A DNA stretch of 64,000 nucleotides. It comes from Sphagnum compactum (lineage: Eukaryota > Bryophyta > Sphagnopsida > Sphagnales). Positions 47,131-56,754 of the stretch are shown one piece after another. A program made the translations under genes and the position numbers. A model generated the notes under the pieces. It worked only from the letters and a program-made list of their open reading frames with translations. It had not been told where the DNA came from and ran no database searches. Each line of letters opens with the position of its first letter. The stretch's first letter is position 1. Location of the stretch: assembly GCA_965153455.1 (NCBI GenBank), contig OZ234497.1:18779872-18843871 (forward strand). Reading direction: 5' to 3'.

Positions 47131-47790
47131 CATGATTTAAGTACAGAGCTTCAAACCCTAATTGTGAAGCTGATGATGCCAGGGAGCTTGGGCTCTGTTC
47201 TTTTGCTTTCTAGCTTTGTTTGTTTGTTGCAAAGCCTGGTCACACTAGGGCCAGTGCAGAGTGTCGAACCTTAATTTGTGAAGTTGCTTATGGTAGGGAG
47301 CTTGGGCTCTCTTGCTTTTGCTTTCCAACTTTGTTTCTTTGTTAAAGCCCGGGGTACACTAAGGCTAGTTCAGAACTTCAAATCCTAATTGCAAAGCTGC
47401 TGATGCTAGGAAGCTTTGGCTCTTATGTTTTTGCTTTCCAGTTTTGTTTTGTTTGCTGCAAAGCCTAGGGGACACTAGGGCTAGTTCAGAGCTTCAAACC
47501 CTAATTTGTGAAGCTGATGATGGTCAGGAGCTTTGGTTTTTTTCTTTTTGCTTTCCAACTTTGTTTGTTTGTTGCAAAGCATGGGGGGGCTAGTTTAGAG
47601 TTCCAAACTGTAATTTCTGAAACTGATGATGGTAGGGAGCTTTGGCTCTTTTCTTTTAGCTTTCCAGCTCTGTTTATCTGTTACAAAGCCTAGGGTACAT
47701 TAAGGCAAGTACAGAGCTTCAAACCCTAATTTCTGAAGCTGATGATGGTAGGGAGCTTTGGCTCTATGTAAATTTGCTTTCCAGTTTTGT
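47131..47790 (+). repeat. Tandem repeat, about six units of ~115 bp
   Basis: Units start near 47141, 47255, 47368, 47483, 47592 and 47708. The shared core is AGAGCTTCAAACCCTAATT, then GAAGCTGATGATGGTAGGGA and GCTTTGGCTCT, then TTTGCTTTCCAGCTTTGTTT and AAAGCCTAGGGTACACTAGG. The layout, a monomer array just 5' of a LINE ORF1, recalls monomeric LINE 5' UTRs, but that link is inference. The small ORFs here are repeat by-products. Confidence 0.9.
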
Positions 47791-47808
47791 TTATTCAAGC
47801 AGGAAAGC

Positions 47809-47827
47809 ATCATCATCATCATCATCA
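47809..47827. repeat. (ATC)n microsatellite
   Basis: Six consecutive CAT/ATC triplets directly follow the 115-bp array. This is a short simple repeat with no further significance seen. Confidence 0.8.
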
Positions 47828-47984
47828 AATCTCAGGATCAAAGGTTTGAATGCCATCCTTTGCAAGATCATTTCAGTACAAGGTTGTTTGCAATTGTGGT
47901 AAAAGTCACCAAACTGTCCTTTTTCCTTGTGTGTCTCACTGGCAAACTAATTCTGGGCACCATTTTGCAAGAAAGCAAAAAAAC

Positions 47985-48100
47985 AAACATTAATCCTCTA
48001 GCAAAGATCCCAGCAACAGCACAAACACTAATCCTCTAGCAAAGATCCTAGCAGTAGCACAAACACTAATCCTCTAGCAAAGATCCCAGCAACAGCAGAG
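47985..48100. repeat. Tandem repeat, three units of 38 bp
   Basis: TAATCCTCTAGCAAAGATCC recurs at 47991, 48029 and 48067, each followed by (C/T)AGCA(A/G)(C/T)AGCACAAACAC-like sequence. The exact 38-bp period and near identity suggest recent expansion. It sits just upstream of LINE ORF1. Confidence 0.9.
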
Positions 48101-48138
48101 AGGTATACATACTCAGGCTTCCTACAGGGTTTTGGTTA

Positions 48139-49199
48139 ATGACGAATGCCACGGTTTTCGACGCTAAAGCATGGCAATGGAACAAGGACTCACTGACGAT
48201 CATGGAGATGCAGGCGGCTGAACTCCAGGCGCTCTATACACGCTATAACCTCAAGCCTGCCAAGACCGGCAAGGCAGCCGCTGCAGCAGCCATCGTCAAC
48301 CATCTCATGGTCCCTAGGGCCGAGTGGTAACGAAACATGATGTGCACAATGCTATTGAGGTCACTATGGAGCAGGTTGCGGAAAACATTCTGGCTCCAGC
48401 AATGGAAGCTAAGATTGTGACCGTTACTGGCCAAGTCGAAATGCTGCAAAATAAAGTAGATGAGATGGCTAAGAGCTTTGATACCATGCAGGACAGTGGG
48501 GAGAAGTGGAAAGAGGTCGTGGGCAGGAAGGTTGACAAGGTTGCCAACAAGGTGGACCGGGCAACGGATGCTGACCTGGTCAAGGCCAGGGAGGCAAACA
48601 TCCAGGTCACCGGGTTGACAATGAGCAAGGGGGAAACCTCAAAACAACTTATGGAATTGGTGCAGACGGAGCTGCTCGACAGGTTGAAGGTTGCTGACTG
48701 TGTGCAGGTGCAGAAGGTGCACCGGCAGATGCCATTGGGGCCACTAACAAGGCACCGGCAGTCATCATCACGCTGGCATCGATACACAACAAGCTTACGG
48801 TGCTGCGCGCTCGCAAAGGCCTGCAGGGCACTCAGCTTGGGCTCGACGAGGACCTGACTCCCGCTCAGCAGGCGAGCTGCTTGGGCCACCTTCAAGGAGG
48901 CCAAAGAGGCTGGCGAACGGGTCTACTGGCGTGGGGCTGATCTCTACATCAACCACAAAGTCATAAACTCTCCTACTGCATAGGGGGGTGGGGGCCAGAA
49001 ACACTTGCGCGTGTGCCTGTGGAACATCCATGGGGGCGCTATCACAAAGCTAGAAACACATGAACATCTGCTAGATTCTTAGTGCAATGTCAGACGGTTA
49101 GATTTGAATTGCTTCATCAGACTTAACGTCAATTGGGTTCTGGCCTGGGCGCTGTTTGGCCCACTTAATGACGCTAAATTGTAAGTAAGTAAGTAAGTG
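48139..49199 (+). mobile_element. LINE (L1-like non-LTR retrotransposon), frameshifted and internally deleted
   Basis: The plus strand encodes an L1-type ORF1 in pieces. The segments are 48139-48330, 48324-48730 (coiled-coil-like, then ANIQVTGLTMSKGETSK), about 48730-48870 (APAVIITLASIHNKL, LRARKGLQGTQLGL, DEDLTPAQQ), and about 48870-48983 (RAAWATFKEAKEAGERVYWR, LYINHKVI) ending at TAG 48981. Each step needs a frameshift, so ORF1 is dead. After the stop, 48991-49081 encodes the first residues of an ORF2 endonuclease (LRVCLWNIHGG). The element then jumps to about 100 bp of 3' sequence and a (TAAG)4 tail at 49181-49199. The rest of the endonuclease and the whole reverse transcriptase are missing. 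The base composition is clearly GC-richer than the flanks. Confidence 0.85.
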
Positions 49200-49880
49200 T
49201 GAATGAGATAGCATCAGGGTCTAGTTTTTTTAGTTTATCCCTTTCACCACCTTGATGTGAATCTAGATTAAAGGTTATAATATATTTTGGACTAAGGGTT
49301 AGAATTTTTGCACCTTAAAAAAAAATTCTCACACCCTTAAGACCTACACCTTTAAGATAGGTAAATGTCCCACATTCATAGGAAAAAATGTCTTGCACCA
49401 TAAAACAATGATTCAGTCCAATATGTAATAGCTCCAAGCCATTGGACGAAGAATTTATGTGTATTTGATATAAATACACATGTTAAAAAAAATATGATTA
49501 TTGGCTTAGTGTTAGACGTCAGGCCAAGAGAGTTTATCCCAAAACAAAGTTAATTTTGCATATGCATATTGACCTGAGGTTGGAATATATTTTTGGTCAT
49601 ATTGGCTTAAGATTGGAATAATTTTTTGAAATGTGGCCTAAGGTTAGAAATTTATTTTGGCATTTTGGCATAGGATGAAAATTTTCTGTAGCATTTTCAC
49701 TTATAGTTGGAACATTTTTTAACAAATTGACCGGAGGTTGGAGTCATGGACCACCAATATGGCTATTTTGGTATTATGTAATTGGATCATATAATCCAAA
49801 ATGTGGGACCAAATGAAAACTACATTGTACTGCAATCTCTCCTTAAGAGATATGGGCCAGAGTGAATTAACAGCCACCAA
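49200..49880. other. AT-rich intergenic DNA
   Basis: No gene is seen. A loose 40-45 bp theme (GGTTGGAATATTTTTTG / ATTTTGGCATAAG / TTGGCCTAAGGTTAG) recurs between about 49560 and 49745. Similar TTAGGTTAGAATTTTT phrases are found at 44940-45130. Confidence 0.45.
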
Positions 49881-50039
49881 TGCACCAGTTGGCCGTTCTG
49901 TCCACTGGATGGGTTGCGTTTTTTCATTCGGCGCCGGATGGGGCTCATCACAGTCGATTTCTTTTTGCTGCTGACCACTGTACTTTTTTTTTTCTTGCTC
50001 GTTTTTCCCTGGACCTGACCTCACACATAGCTACCCTGC

Positions 50040-50235
50040 TCACTTTTCTACCCTGTTCACTTTTCTACCTAGCTACTGTACTCACCACCTACCCTACTAA
50101 CCTGGCTACTGTACTCACCACCTACCCTACTAACCTGGCTACTGTACTCATCACCTACCCTACTAACCTAGCTACTGTACTTACCACCTACCCTACTAAC
50201 CTAGCTACCCTATTAATTACATACCCTACCCTAAA
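50040..50235. repeat. Tandem repeat of ~34 bp (CTACCCTACTAACCTGGCTA)
   Basis: Four to five units CTACCCTACTAACC(T)(G/A)GCTACTGTACTCACCAC recur at about 50088, 50122, 50156 and 50190. A partial copy reappears at 50440-50510. The Thr/Asn/Leu-rich 122-codon plus frame across it (49880-50248) follows from the repeat. Confidence 0.85.
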
Positions 50236-50242
50236 AACCTTA

Positions 50243-50431
50243 CCCTAAATGCAATACCTGCATTTTGGGCCATTTCGAAAGTACACATGTGGGGTTCAAG
50301 CTTTCTTTATACAAAGATCCTACCCTAAATGCAATACTTGCATTTTGGGCCATTTTGAAAGTACGCATGTGGGCTTTTAGCATCTTTATATGAAGATCAT
50401 ACCCTAAATGCAATACTTGCATTTTGTGTCA
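50243..50431. repeat. Repeat A, first cluster (79-80 bp units)
   Basis: CCCTAAATGCAATACCTGCA begins units at 50243, 50323 and 50402. Each continues TTTTGGGCCA, then AAAGTACGCATGTGGG and TTTATACAAAGATCCTA. The unit contains the dyad AAATGCA-ATACC-TGCATTT. The same unit recurs in three other clusters in the next 4 kb. Confidence 0.9.
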
Positions 50432-50594
50432 CATCACTAACCAAGCTACTGTACTAACCACCTACCCTACTAACCTAGCTACTCTATTAATTACATACCC
50501 TACTAACTTAATCATTAGGTTTAGGGTTGAGACACATAAATTAATTGATAAGTTTTTCATAAATGTATAATAATTAATTTAAAAGTAAGCTAAA

Positions 50595-50720
50595 TTTGGG
50601 GGGAAAATTTTAGGGTTTACACACATGTGAAGTAATACAATTGCATTTTATACCTTCTTAAAAAAGAATGGAAAAATTAGGTTGAAAAATCACACAAAGG
50701 TAAAAGACATATCTTCTTTT
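50595..50720. repeat. Repeat C, copy 1 (~125-175 bp)
   Basis: This copy starts GGGGGGAAAATTTTAGGGTTT and continues with ACAATTGCATTTTATACCTTC, AGGTTGAAAAATCACACAAA and GGTAAAAGACATA. It matches copies at about 51510-51690 and 52285-52450, which are more complete at the 3' end. Confidence 0.8.
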
Positions 50721-50965
50721 TTGGTTTTGTACGAAATTTATTTGATTATTTCTAAAGATTAACATATTTTATTTCAGTTAATAAATATTTATAATTAAAA
50801 ACCTTTGAATTTTGGTTTCTAAATTTTTTCCTATGTTCTTTTAAATTTGGTTATTTTGCATTATATGATTTGTATAATTCATATATTTTTTTGGGTTTAA
50901 GGCATATATCACTAATTCTTCTTTTTGTTAGGGTTTGTATAGTTAGGGTTTATATGAAGATCCCA

Positions 50966-51155
50966 CCCTAAATGCAATACCTGCATTTTGGGGCACACAA
51001 AAAATACACATGTGGGGTTTAAGCATCTTTATACGAAGATCCTACCCTAAATGCAATACCTGCAATTTGGGCCACTCCGAAAGGACGCATATAGGGTTTA
51101 AGCTTCTTTATATGAAGATCCTACCCTAAATGCAATACCTACATTTTGGGGCACA
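50966..51155. repeat. Repeat A, second cluster
   Basis: Units start at 50966, 51045 and 51124, exactly 79 bp apart. One unit has lost the dyad by mutation (TGCAATTTGG) and another has CCTACATTTT. It is followed at 51160-51240 by sequence (ATATGCTAACAAAGGTGTGT) that recurs at 54120. Confidence 0.9.
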
Positions 51156-51509
51156 CAAAAATAATTAATTAATTTCAAGTTAATATGCTAACAAAGGTGT
51201 GTATAGAGGTTAGTGTTGTTGATTAGGAGTTCCATGATTCTTACTTCGTTTCATGAATTTGAAAAGAGGTTGTATTGTTTGTGGATCAAATAATACGATG
51301 ACAATTGTGATCAAACTTATCTTGGTGTAGGAATTTTTCATGGAAAAGCTGAACTTACAATCTATAACATGGAATAATTATCTTAAATAGTGATTTCAAT
51401 AACTTATTAAAACAAAAATATACTTCAGTTAATTAATCAATCTGATTTCTGATAATTATTCATCTAAATTATTTGATAATAAATTAATTATCAGAAATAT
51501 TTTATATTA

Positions 51510-51690
51510 AATTGGGGGGAAATTTTTGGGTTTAGATATATGTGACACAATACAATCTCATTCTATATTTTCTTCAAAGAGATTGAGAAAATGAGGTTGG
51601 AGTTATCACACAAATGTAATTAACAAACTTTATGTGAAAACCCAACCCTAAATGCGATACAAAGTTTGTTGAGATCAAAAATAAACCAGC
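51510..51690. repeat. Repeat C, copy 2
   Basis: GGGGGGAAATTTTTGGGTTT runs through to AACCCAACCCTAAATGCGAT and ACAAAGTTTGTTGAGATCAA. It is nearly collinear with copy 3 at 52285-52450. Its tail merges into the 51-54 bp Repeat B array. Confidence 0.85.
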
Positions 51691-51960
51691 AACTATTATG
51701 AGACTTATATGCGAGTATTGTAAGAGATGCCAAAAAAAACCAGCAGCTATTATGGGAACTATATGTGGGTATTGCAACGAATGTTATAAAAACCCAACGA
51801 ATACCATGGATCGATATGCGGGTATTGCAACGAATGAAGAATGTCAGCAACTATTCTGTTGGTAAAAGTAAGTACGGGTGTAGGTATTGCAACGAAACCC
51901 CAAAATCCTAGTTGGTAAAGGTAAGTATAAGTCTGAAGTTGAAATGAAAAAACAAACCTA
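51690..51960. repeat. Repeat B, first array (51-54 bp units)
   Basis: Four units each contain CAGCAACTATTATGGGA, then TATATGCGGGTATTGCAACG and AATG. TATTG landmarks lie at 51716, 51770, 51822 and 51885. Because the period is close to a multiple of three, overlapping minus-strand frames of 67-76 codons arise; they are not evidence for a gene. Confidence 0.85.
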
Positions 51961-52072
51961 AATGTAATACCCACGTTTGAAAAAACCCCATCTAAATGGT
52001 TTGGATACCCTTAAGTGCACCCCTAGCCCTAAACACAATATGCATATGCAAAGTCACTTTGAAATAACTCAA

Positions 52073-52205
52073 CCCTAAATGCAATACCTGCAATTTGGGT
52101 CACTCCTAAAGGACGCATGTAAGGTTTAAGCTTTCTTTATACGAAGATCTTACCCTAAATGCAATACCTGCATTTTGGGTCACGTCGAAAGTACGCATGT
52201 GGGAT
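52073..52205. repeat. Repeat A, third cluster
   Basis: Two units start at 52073 and 52153, preceded by AATATGCATATGCAAAGTCAC. The dyad is intact in the second unit (AAATGCAATACCTGCATTTT). Confidence 0.85.
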
Positions 52206-52284
52206 TAGGCTTATCTATTAATTATTTAATTATATGACAAATTTTATTGATAATTCATTAATTATCATAAATATTTTATATTAA

Positions 52285-52455
52285 ATTAGGGGGAAAATTT
52301 TAGGGTTTAGACATATGTGAAACAATACAATTGCATTCTATATCTTCCTGAAAGAGATTGGGAAAATTAGGTTGGAGTTATCACACAAAGGTAAAAAACA
52401 AACCTTATGTGAAAACCCAACCCTAAATGCAATACAAAGTTTGTGAAGATCAAAA
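52285..52455. repeat. Repeat C, copy 3
   Basis: This copy is collinear with copy 2: GGGGGAAAATTTTAGGGTTT, GAGATTGGGAAAATTAGGTT, then GTGAAAACCCAACCCTAAAT and ACAAAGTTTGTGAAGATC. Differences are scattered point changes. Confidence 0.85.
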
Positions 52456-52711
52456 AATAAAAAGTTCAAGCTTAAATATTTTTCAAAGATGTTCATATTT
52501 TTTTTTCCCCTTTTAAAGTTGTATATTCATACTAAAAACGTAAATATAAAGTCTTTAATTTAATGAGATTTTAAATTGTGTTAAAAAAAAATCAAAACAC
52601 ATAATAGTGGTTTAAATATTGGTCCAAATATATTGTTATTTATAAAACCTAATACATAAATAATGATATTATGGAATTATACTGTTGATCCATTTTCAAT
52701 ACATATAATAT

Positions 52712-53812
52712 TTTAGGGGTTTAGGGTTTAGGGTTGGGTTTTCACAGGTTAAGGTTGGGTAAACCCTAAAACCCTAAACCCTACAAATATTAATAGTAAA
52801 TAAAATAAATGTACAGTGCATTATAGAGGGTTTAGGTTTAAGGTTTAGGGTTTAGGTTTAAGTTTAGGGTTTAGATTTAGGGTTTAAGGTGCGGGTTTAG
52901 GTTTAAATTTATGGTTTAGGTTTAAGTTTTGGGTTTAGATTTAACGTTTAGGGTTTAGGTTTAAGTTTAGGGTTTAGGGTTAGATTTAGGGTTTAGGGGT
53001 TTAGGGTTTAGGGTTTAGGTTTAGATTTAAGGTTTAGGGTTTAGGGGTTTAGGGTTTAAGTTAGGGTTTAGATTTAGGGTTTAAGGTTTAGGTTTAAGTT
53101 TAAGGTTTAGGGTTTAGGTTTAGATTTAAGGTTTAGGGTTTAGGGGTTTAGGGTTTAAGTTAGGGTTTAGATTTAGGGTTTAAGGTTTAGGTTTAAGTTT
53201 AAGGTTTAGGGTTTAGGTTTAGATTTAGGGTTTAGGTTTAAGGTTTAGGGTTTAAGTTAGGGTTTAGATTTAGGGTTTAAGGTTAAGGTTTAGGTTTAAG
53301 TTTAGGGTTTAGGTTTAGATTTAGGTTTTAGGGTTTAGGCATTTAGGGTTTAAGTTAGGGTTTAAATTTAGGGTTTAAGGTTAAGGTTTAGGTTTAAGTT
53401 TAGGGTTTAGGTTTAAATTTAGGGTTTAGGTTTAAGGTTTAGGGTTTAGGTTTAGATTTAGGGTTTAGGTTTAAGGTTTAAGGTTTAAGTTAGGGTTTAG
53501 ATTTAAGGTTTAAGGTTAAGGTTTAGGTTTAAGTTTAGGGTTTAGGTTTAGATTTAGGTTTTAGGGTTTAGGCGTTTAGGGTTTAAGTTAGGGTTTGGAT
53601 TTAGGGTTTAAGGTTAAGGTTTAGGTTTAAGTTTAGGGTTTAAGTTTAGATTTAGGGTTTAGGTTTAAGGTTTAGGGTTTAGGTTTAGATTTAGGGTTTA
53701 GGTTTAAGGTTTAGGGTTTAAGTTAGGGTTCAGATTTGGGGTTTAAGGTTTAGGGTTTAGGTTCAGGTTTAGGGTTTAGGGTTTAGGTTTAGGGTTTAAG
53801 TTTAGGATACTG
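52712..53812. repeat. Degenerate plant telomere-like repeat (TTTAGGG)n with higher-order period
   Basis: About 1.1 kb is built from TTTAGGG, TTTAGG, TTTAAGG and TTTAGA variants. The left edge (52712-52785) has a short inverted patch: TTTAGGG units, a 25-bp spacer, then CCCTAAA units. From 52810 the G-rich strand is on plus throughout. The landmark GGGTTTAAGTTAGGG recurs near 53053, 53151, 53248, 53346, 53483, 53578 and 53714, giving spacings of about 97 bp and twice about 136 bp. So the array has evolved as a higher-order satellite, not as fresh telomerase product. Confidence 0.93.
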
Positions 53813-53934
53813 ATAATGATGCTGCAAAAGCTACTGTTGTGGCTACAAAGAAAAGTGATTGGTCTTAAGTGCGCACCTACCGGCTAAGTACGCACACTCC
53901 TCTCAGCTTCAAGTTGCGTACTTAGGCGGGAGGC

Positions 53935-54095
53935 TATTGTACACATGTGGGTTTTAAGCATCTTTATACGAAAATCCTACCCTAAATGCAATACCTGCAC
54001 TTTGGGTCACACAAAAAATACGCATGTGGGGTTTAAGCCTTTTTTAAATGAAGATCTTACCCTAAATGCAATACCTGCATTTAGGGTCACTCTAA
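53935..54095. repeat. Repeat A, fourth cluster
   Basis: Units are at 53980 and 54060 (80 bp apart), with the partial preceding unit from 53935 (GTACACATGTGGGTTTTAAG). It lies about 120 bp after the telomere-like array and is followed by the same ATATGCTAACAAAGGTGTGT sequence that follows cluster two. Confidence 0.88.
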
Positions 54096-54486
54096 AATAA
54101 CTAGTTAATTTCAAAATCATATGCTAACAAAGGTGTGTATGGAGGTTGGGGTTGTTGATTGGGAATCCATGATTGAAATTTAGAGTTTGGGAAACCCTAG
54201 ATTAATTAACAGTTTTTTTACAAATTAATAGTAAATGAAATAAATCTATGGTGCATTATAGGGGGAATTTTATATGCAAAAAAATGCAATACATATTTGC
54301 AAGATCATACTGAAATAGTACATAGGTGATTGGAGGAAAGCATATGTGAAAACCCTAAACCCTAAATGCAATACTCGCATGTAATGTCATTTCAAAAATG
54401 GTTTGGGTACCAAAATTATGTCTTTTTATATACCTAAATTAAATATTATTCTAAATTAATTTTATGACAAAATGTAAGTTTTACAA

Positions 54487-54800
54487 TGAATGAAAAAACC
54501 AGCAACTATTATGGGACCTATATGCGGCTATTGCAAGAGAACCCAAAAAAACCAGTCGCTATTTTGGAGACTATATGCGAGTATTGCAACGAATGAAGAA
54601 TGTCAACGATTATTTGTGCCCTTTATGTGGGTATTGCAAGGAATGCAAAATGCCAGCGGCTATTATGGGACTCATATGAGGGTATTGCAATGAATGAAAA
54701 AGGCCATTGCCTATTATGGGACTTATATGCGGGTATTGCATTTAATGCAAAATGTCTATGGCTATTTTTGGAGGTTATATGCAGGTATTGCATATTAGAA
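54487..54800. repeat. Repeat B, second array (six units of ~51 bp)
   Basis: TATTGCA landmarks lie at 54529, 54582, 54632, 54683, 54734 and 54786. The unit reads AACTATTATGGGACTTATAT, GCGGGTATTGCAACGAATG. Both strands are open over 60-96 codons because the 51-bp period equals 17 codons. Peptide versions (AIPxYxSHN on minus) have no similarity I know. Confidence 0.88.
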
Positions 54801-55200
54801 AATGGTCTTATGGAGTTCATAATACAAAATGATGTGGGTATTATATGTTTAAAATGTGTGGATTATTTTAAAAGTCTTCAAGTGATGTGAGTCCTATTAA
54901 CTTAGATGTAAGTATTGTATAATGTTTATTTTGATCTTTGATTTGATTCTTACATCTCAAGTACAAACAAAATTATGACAAAGAAGACATATAGGATTAA
55001 CCAAATACACATCAAACAAGTGTGAGTAGCCGATACTATTATATTAATAAAAGATGTACAAAAATGGGTGCATGGAAAATTACTAGAGAACCCAATGAAG
55101 AAAAAACATTGGATCACTATAACATATCAAAGGATCAAAGTTCAAAATTGGGTAGTCCAAAAAAGAAAAGGGCTACAAAACCTTACTAATTATATATAAT
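54800..55200. other. AT-rich spacer
   Basis: No gene or repeat with clear copies is seen. It may contain the 3' untranslated region of the minus-strand zinc-finger gene that ends at 55207. Confidence 0.4.
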
Positions 55201-55206
55201 GAAACC

Positions 55207-56754
55207 CTAACCCATATCAGTATCTACAATCCTGTGTTTAGCTCGATATGCAGTTGTTGCATTTGCAGCCTTTGCTGCATGATGAGTAGTGTAAAGATGG
55301 CGGCGTTGCATCTCAATCTGAACTGCATTTGCAACAAACTGGGCCTTTGTTTGGTCCTGAACCCTACAAACACCCAAAAATCACCAAATTAAACCGTAAC
55401 ACACCTTGGATCAAATACAATAAAAAAACAATAAACATTGCTTAATATTTTTTCTTACCTTCCATGAATCATTCTAGATTCATGAAAATCCAAAACATCC
55501 GATAATTGTTTTGTCCGACTTGTTTTGCTAGACTCTCGCTCCCAATTCTTCACATCCCATGTCGTCTTTAATTGTCGTGCGTATGCACAACGAGTGGATC
55601 GGATCATCCCCTGTAAGTCATCATCCTTCTCCATTCGTACAATTGCATCTCGCGCCACACTGCCCACGCCCCAGGCATCAAGGCCCAACACCTTCAACAA
55701 TTGCTCTTAAGCAAATCTAACCAAAGGTGGTTTTGGGAATGGTGGACACTGTTTTGCAAGAGTCATCAAATGATTCCACTCGCGTTTTGCTTTGGCACGA
55801 GCACGATTAGCAACTTTCTGATCATTTCGCCTCTGCACAGCCATCGCATCTCCCAAAATGCGAGCGTTCATCTTACCATGGTCTTGATGCCGAGGACCTC
55901 CTGCAGAAGTTGAAGGCCTCCCAGGTTTTGACTTTTCTGCCACCAAGCCGTGCACCTCCTTCAAATGTTGCGTCAATAGCCATTTCGCACAATATGCGAC
56001 AGAGCAATTGTGGACTTTGCACTTCCATTTGGACCCGACCTTTGTCCATTCCTTATCCTTCCGAGCCAGATTAGGTGGACAAATAACTGCAGGTGGTTGA
56101 GAAGCTTGCTCAATTTCCAGTTCCGGACCTAAACCCAAAAACAGAAAGTTCAATAAACAAAATGCAGGTATTGCAAAACATCAAATCACAAAATTACATA
56201 TTACTTCTATAAACATGAACTGTTCTAAGGTATTGCAGTGAAAAAATTTTGACAAAAAAATTCTTGCACCATCCAACAAATGGAAGGTGCAGGTGCAATT
56301 AAATTTTGAGAAATTTGTACAATTTTATTAATTTGTAATTAATCTAATGTCCTATCTTCTAATGTCCACGAATTCTAAAGTAATCTATACCAATGCTACC
56401 CTTCTATTTCAATTGTGATAGAGCACAATTATGCTCACCAGTTTCCCGATCTAATGCAGCAATATTATCCTTAGCAACAATTTGCTGGGCACCTCTCGTA
56501 TCTGATGTGGTGACAATTTGCTGGGCACCTCTCGTATCTGATGTGGTGACAATTTCCTGGGCACCTCCCGCATCTGATGTGGTGACAATTTCCTGGGCAC
56601 CTCCCGCATTTGATGTGATGACAATTTTTTGGGCATCTCCCGCATCTGATGTGGTGACAATTTTCTGGGCACCTCCCGCATCTGCTGCATCGCTTCTTTT
56701 TAGTCTCCTCCTACCCATTATAACCTCCAACCCTAAACCAGTAGTTATTACCAA
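55207..56754 (-). CDS. C2H2 zinc-finger protein gene, three exons, with one in-frame stop
   Basis: Proposed minus-strand exons are 56718 (or 56754)-56439, 56128-55459 and 55363-55207. They join in phase (280 + 670 + 157 nt = 369 codons) with good GT/AG sites (ACTG|GTGAGC, TTTAG|GTCCGG, GGAAG|GTAAGA, TTTGTAG|GGTTC). Exon 1 encodes MGRRRLKRS and a 13-residue tandem repeat (AGGAQKIVTTSD-like). Exon 2 encodes a C2H2 finger of spacing C-x4-C-x12-H-x4-H (KCKVHNCSVAYCAKW, then LTQHLKEVHGL), a basic region and then TAA at 55709-55707. The frame resumes for a further 134 codons (LLKVLGLDAWGVGSVARDAI). The single stop makes this a recent pseudogene, a truncated protein or an assembly error. The finger implies DNA or RNA binding; I do not know the family. 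An origin from a transposon is possible. Confidence 0.6.
56467..56700 (-). repeat. 39-bp tandem repeat inside zinc-finger exon 1
   Basis: Six units of CTGATGTGGTGACAATTT followed by (C/G)CTGGGCACCTC(C/T)CGCAT occur on the plus strand. On the minus strand they encode six 13-residue copies (SDAGGAQEIVTT and variants). The period is an exact multiple of three and the copies keep frame, which suggests that the repeat was tolerated or selected as protein. Substitutions such as AGG/TRG/AGD/NAG distinguish the copies. Confidence 0.9.

Noticed and set aside
48314-48904. 196-codon minus-strand open frame
   Set aside because: It is antisense to LINE ORF1. The plus-strand frames carry the recognisable L1 ORF1 motifs.
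49880-50248. 122-codon plus-strand frame rich in Thr, Asn and Leu
   Set aside because: The second half is a translation of the 34-bp tandem repeat and the first half has no similarity I know.
52712-53812. TTTAGGG array considered as a real chromosome end
   Set aside because: It is heavily degenerate, has higher-order structure, and is followed on the right by about 10 kb of other DNA that includes two genes.
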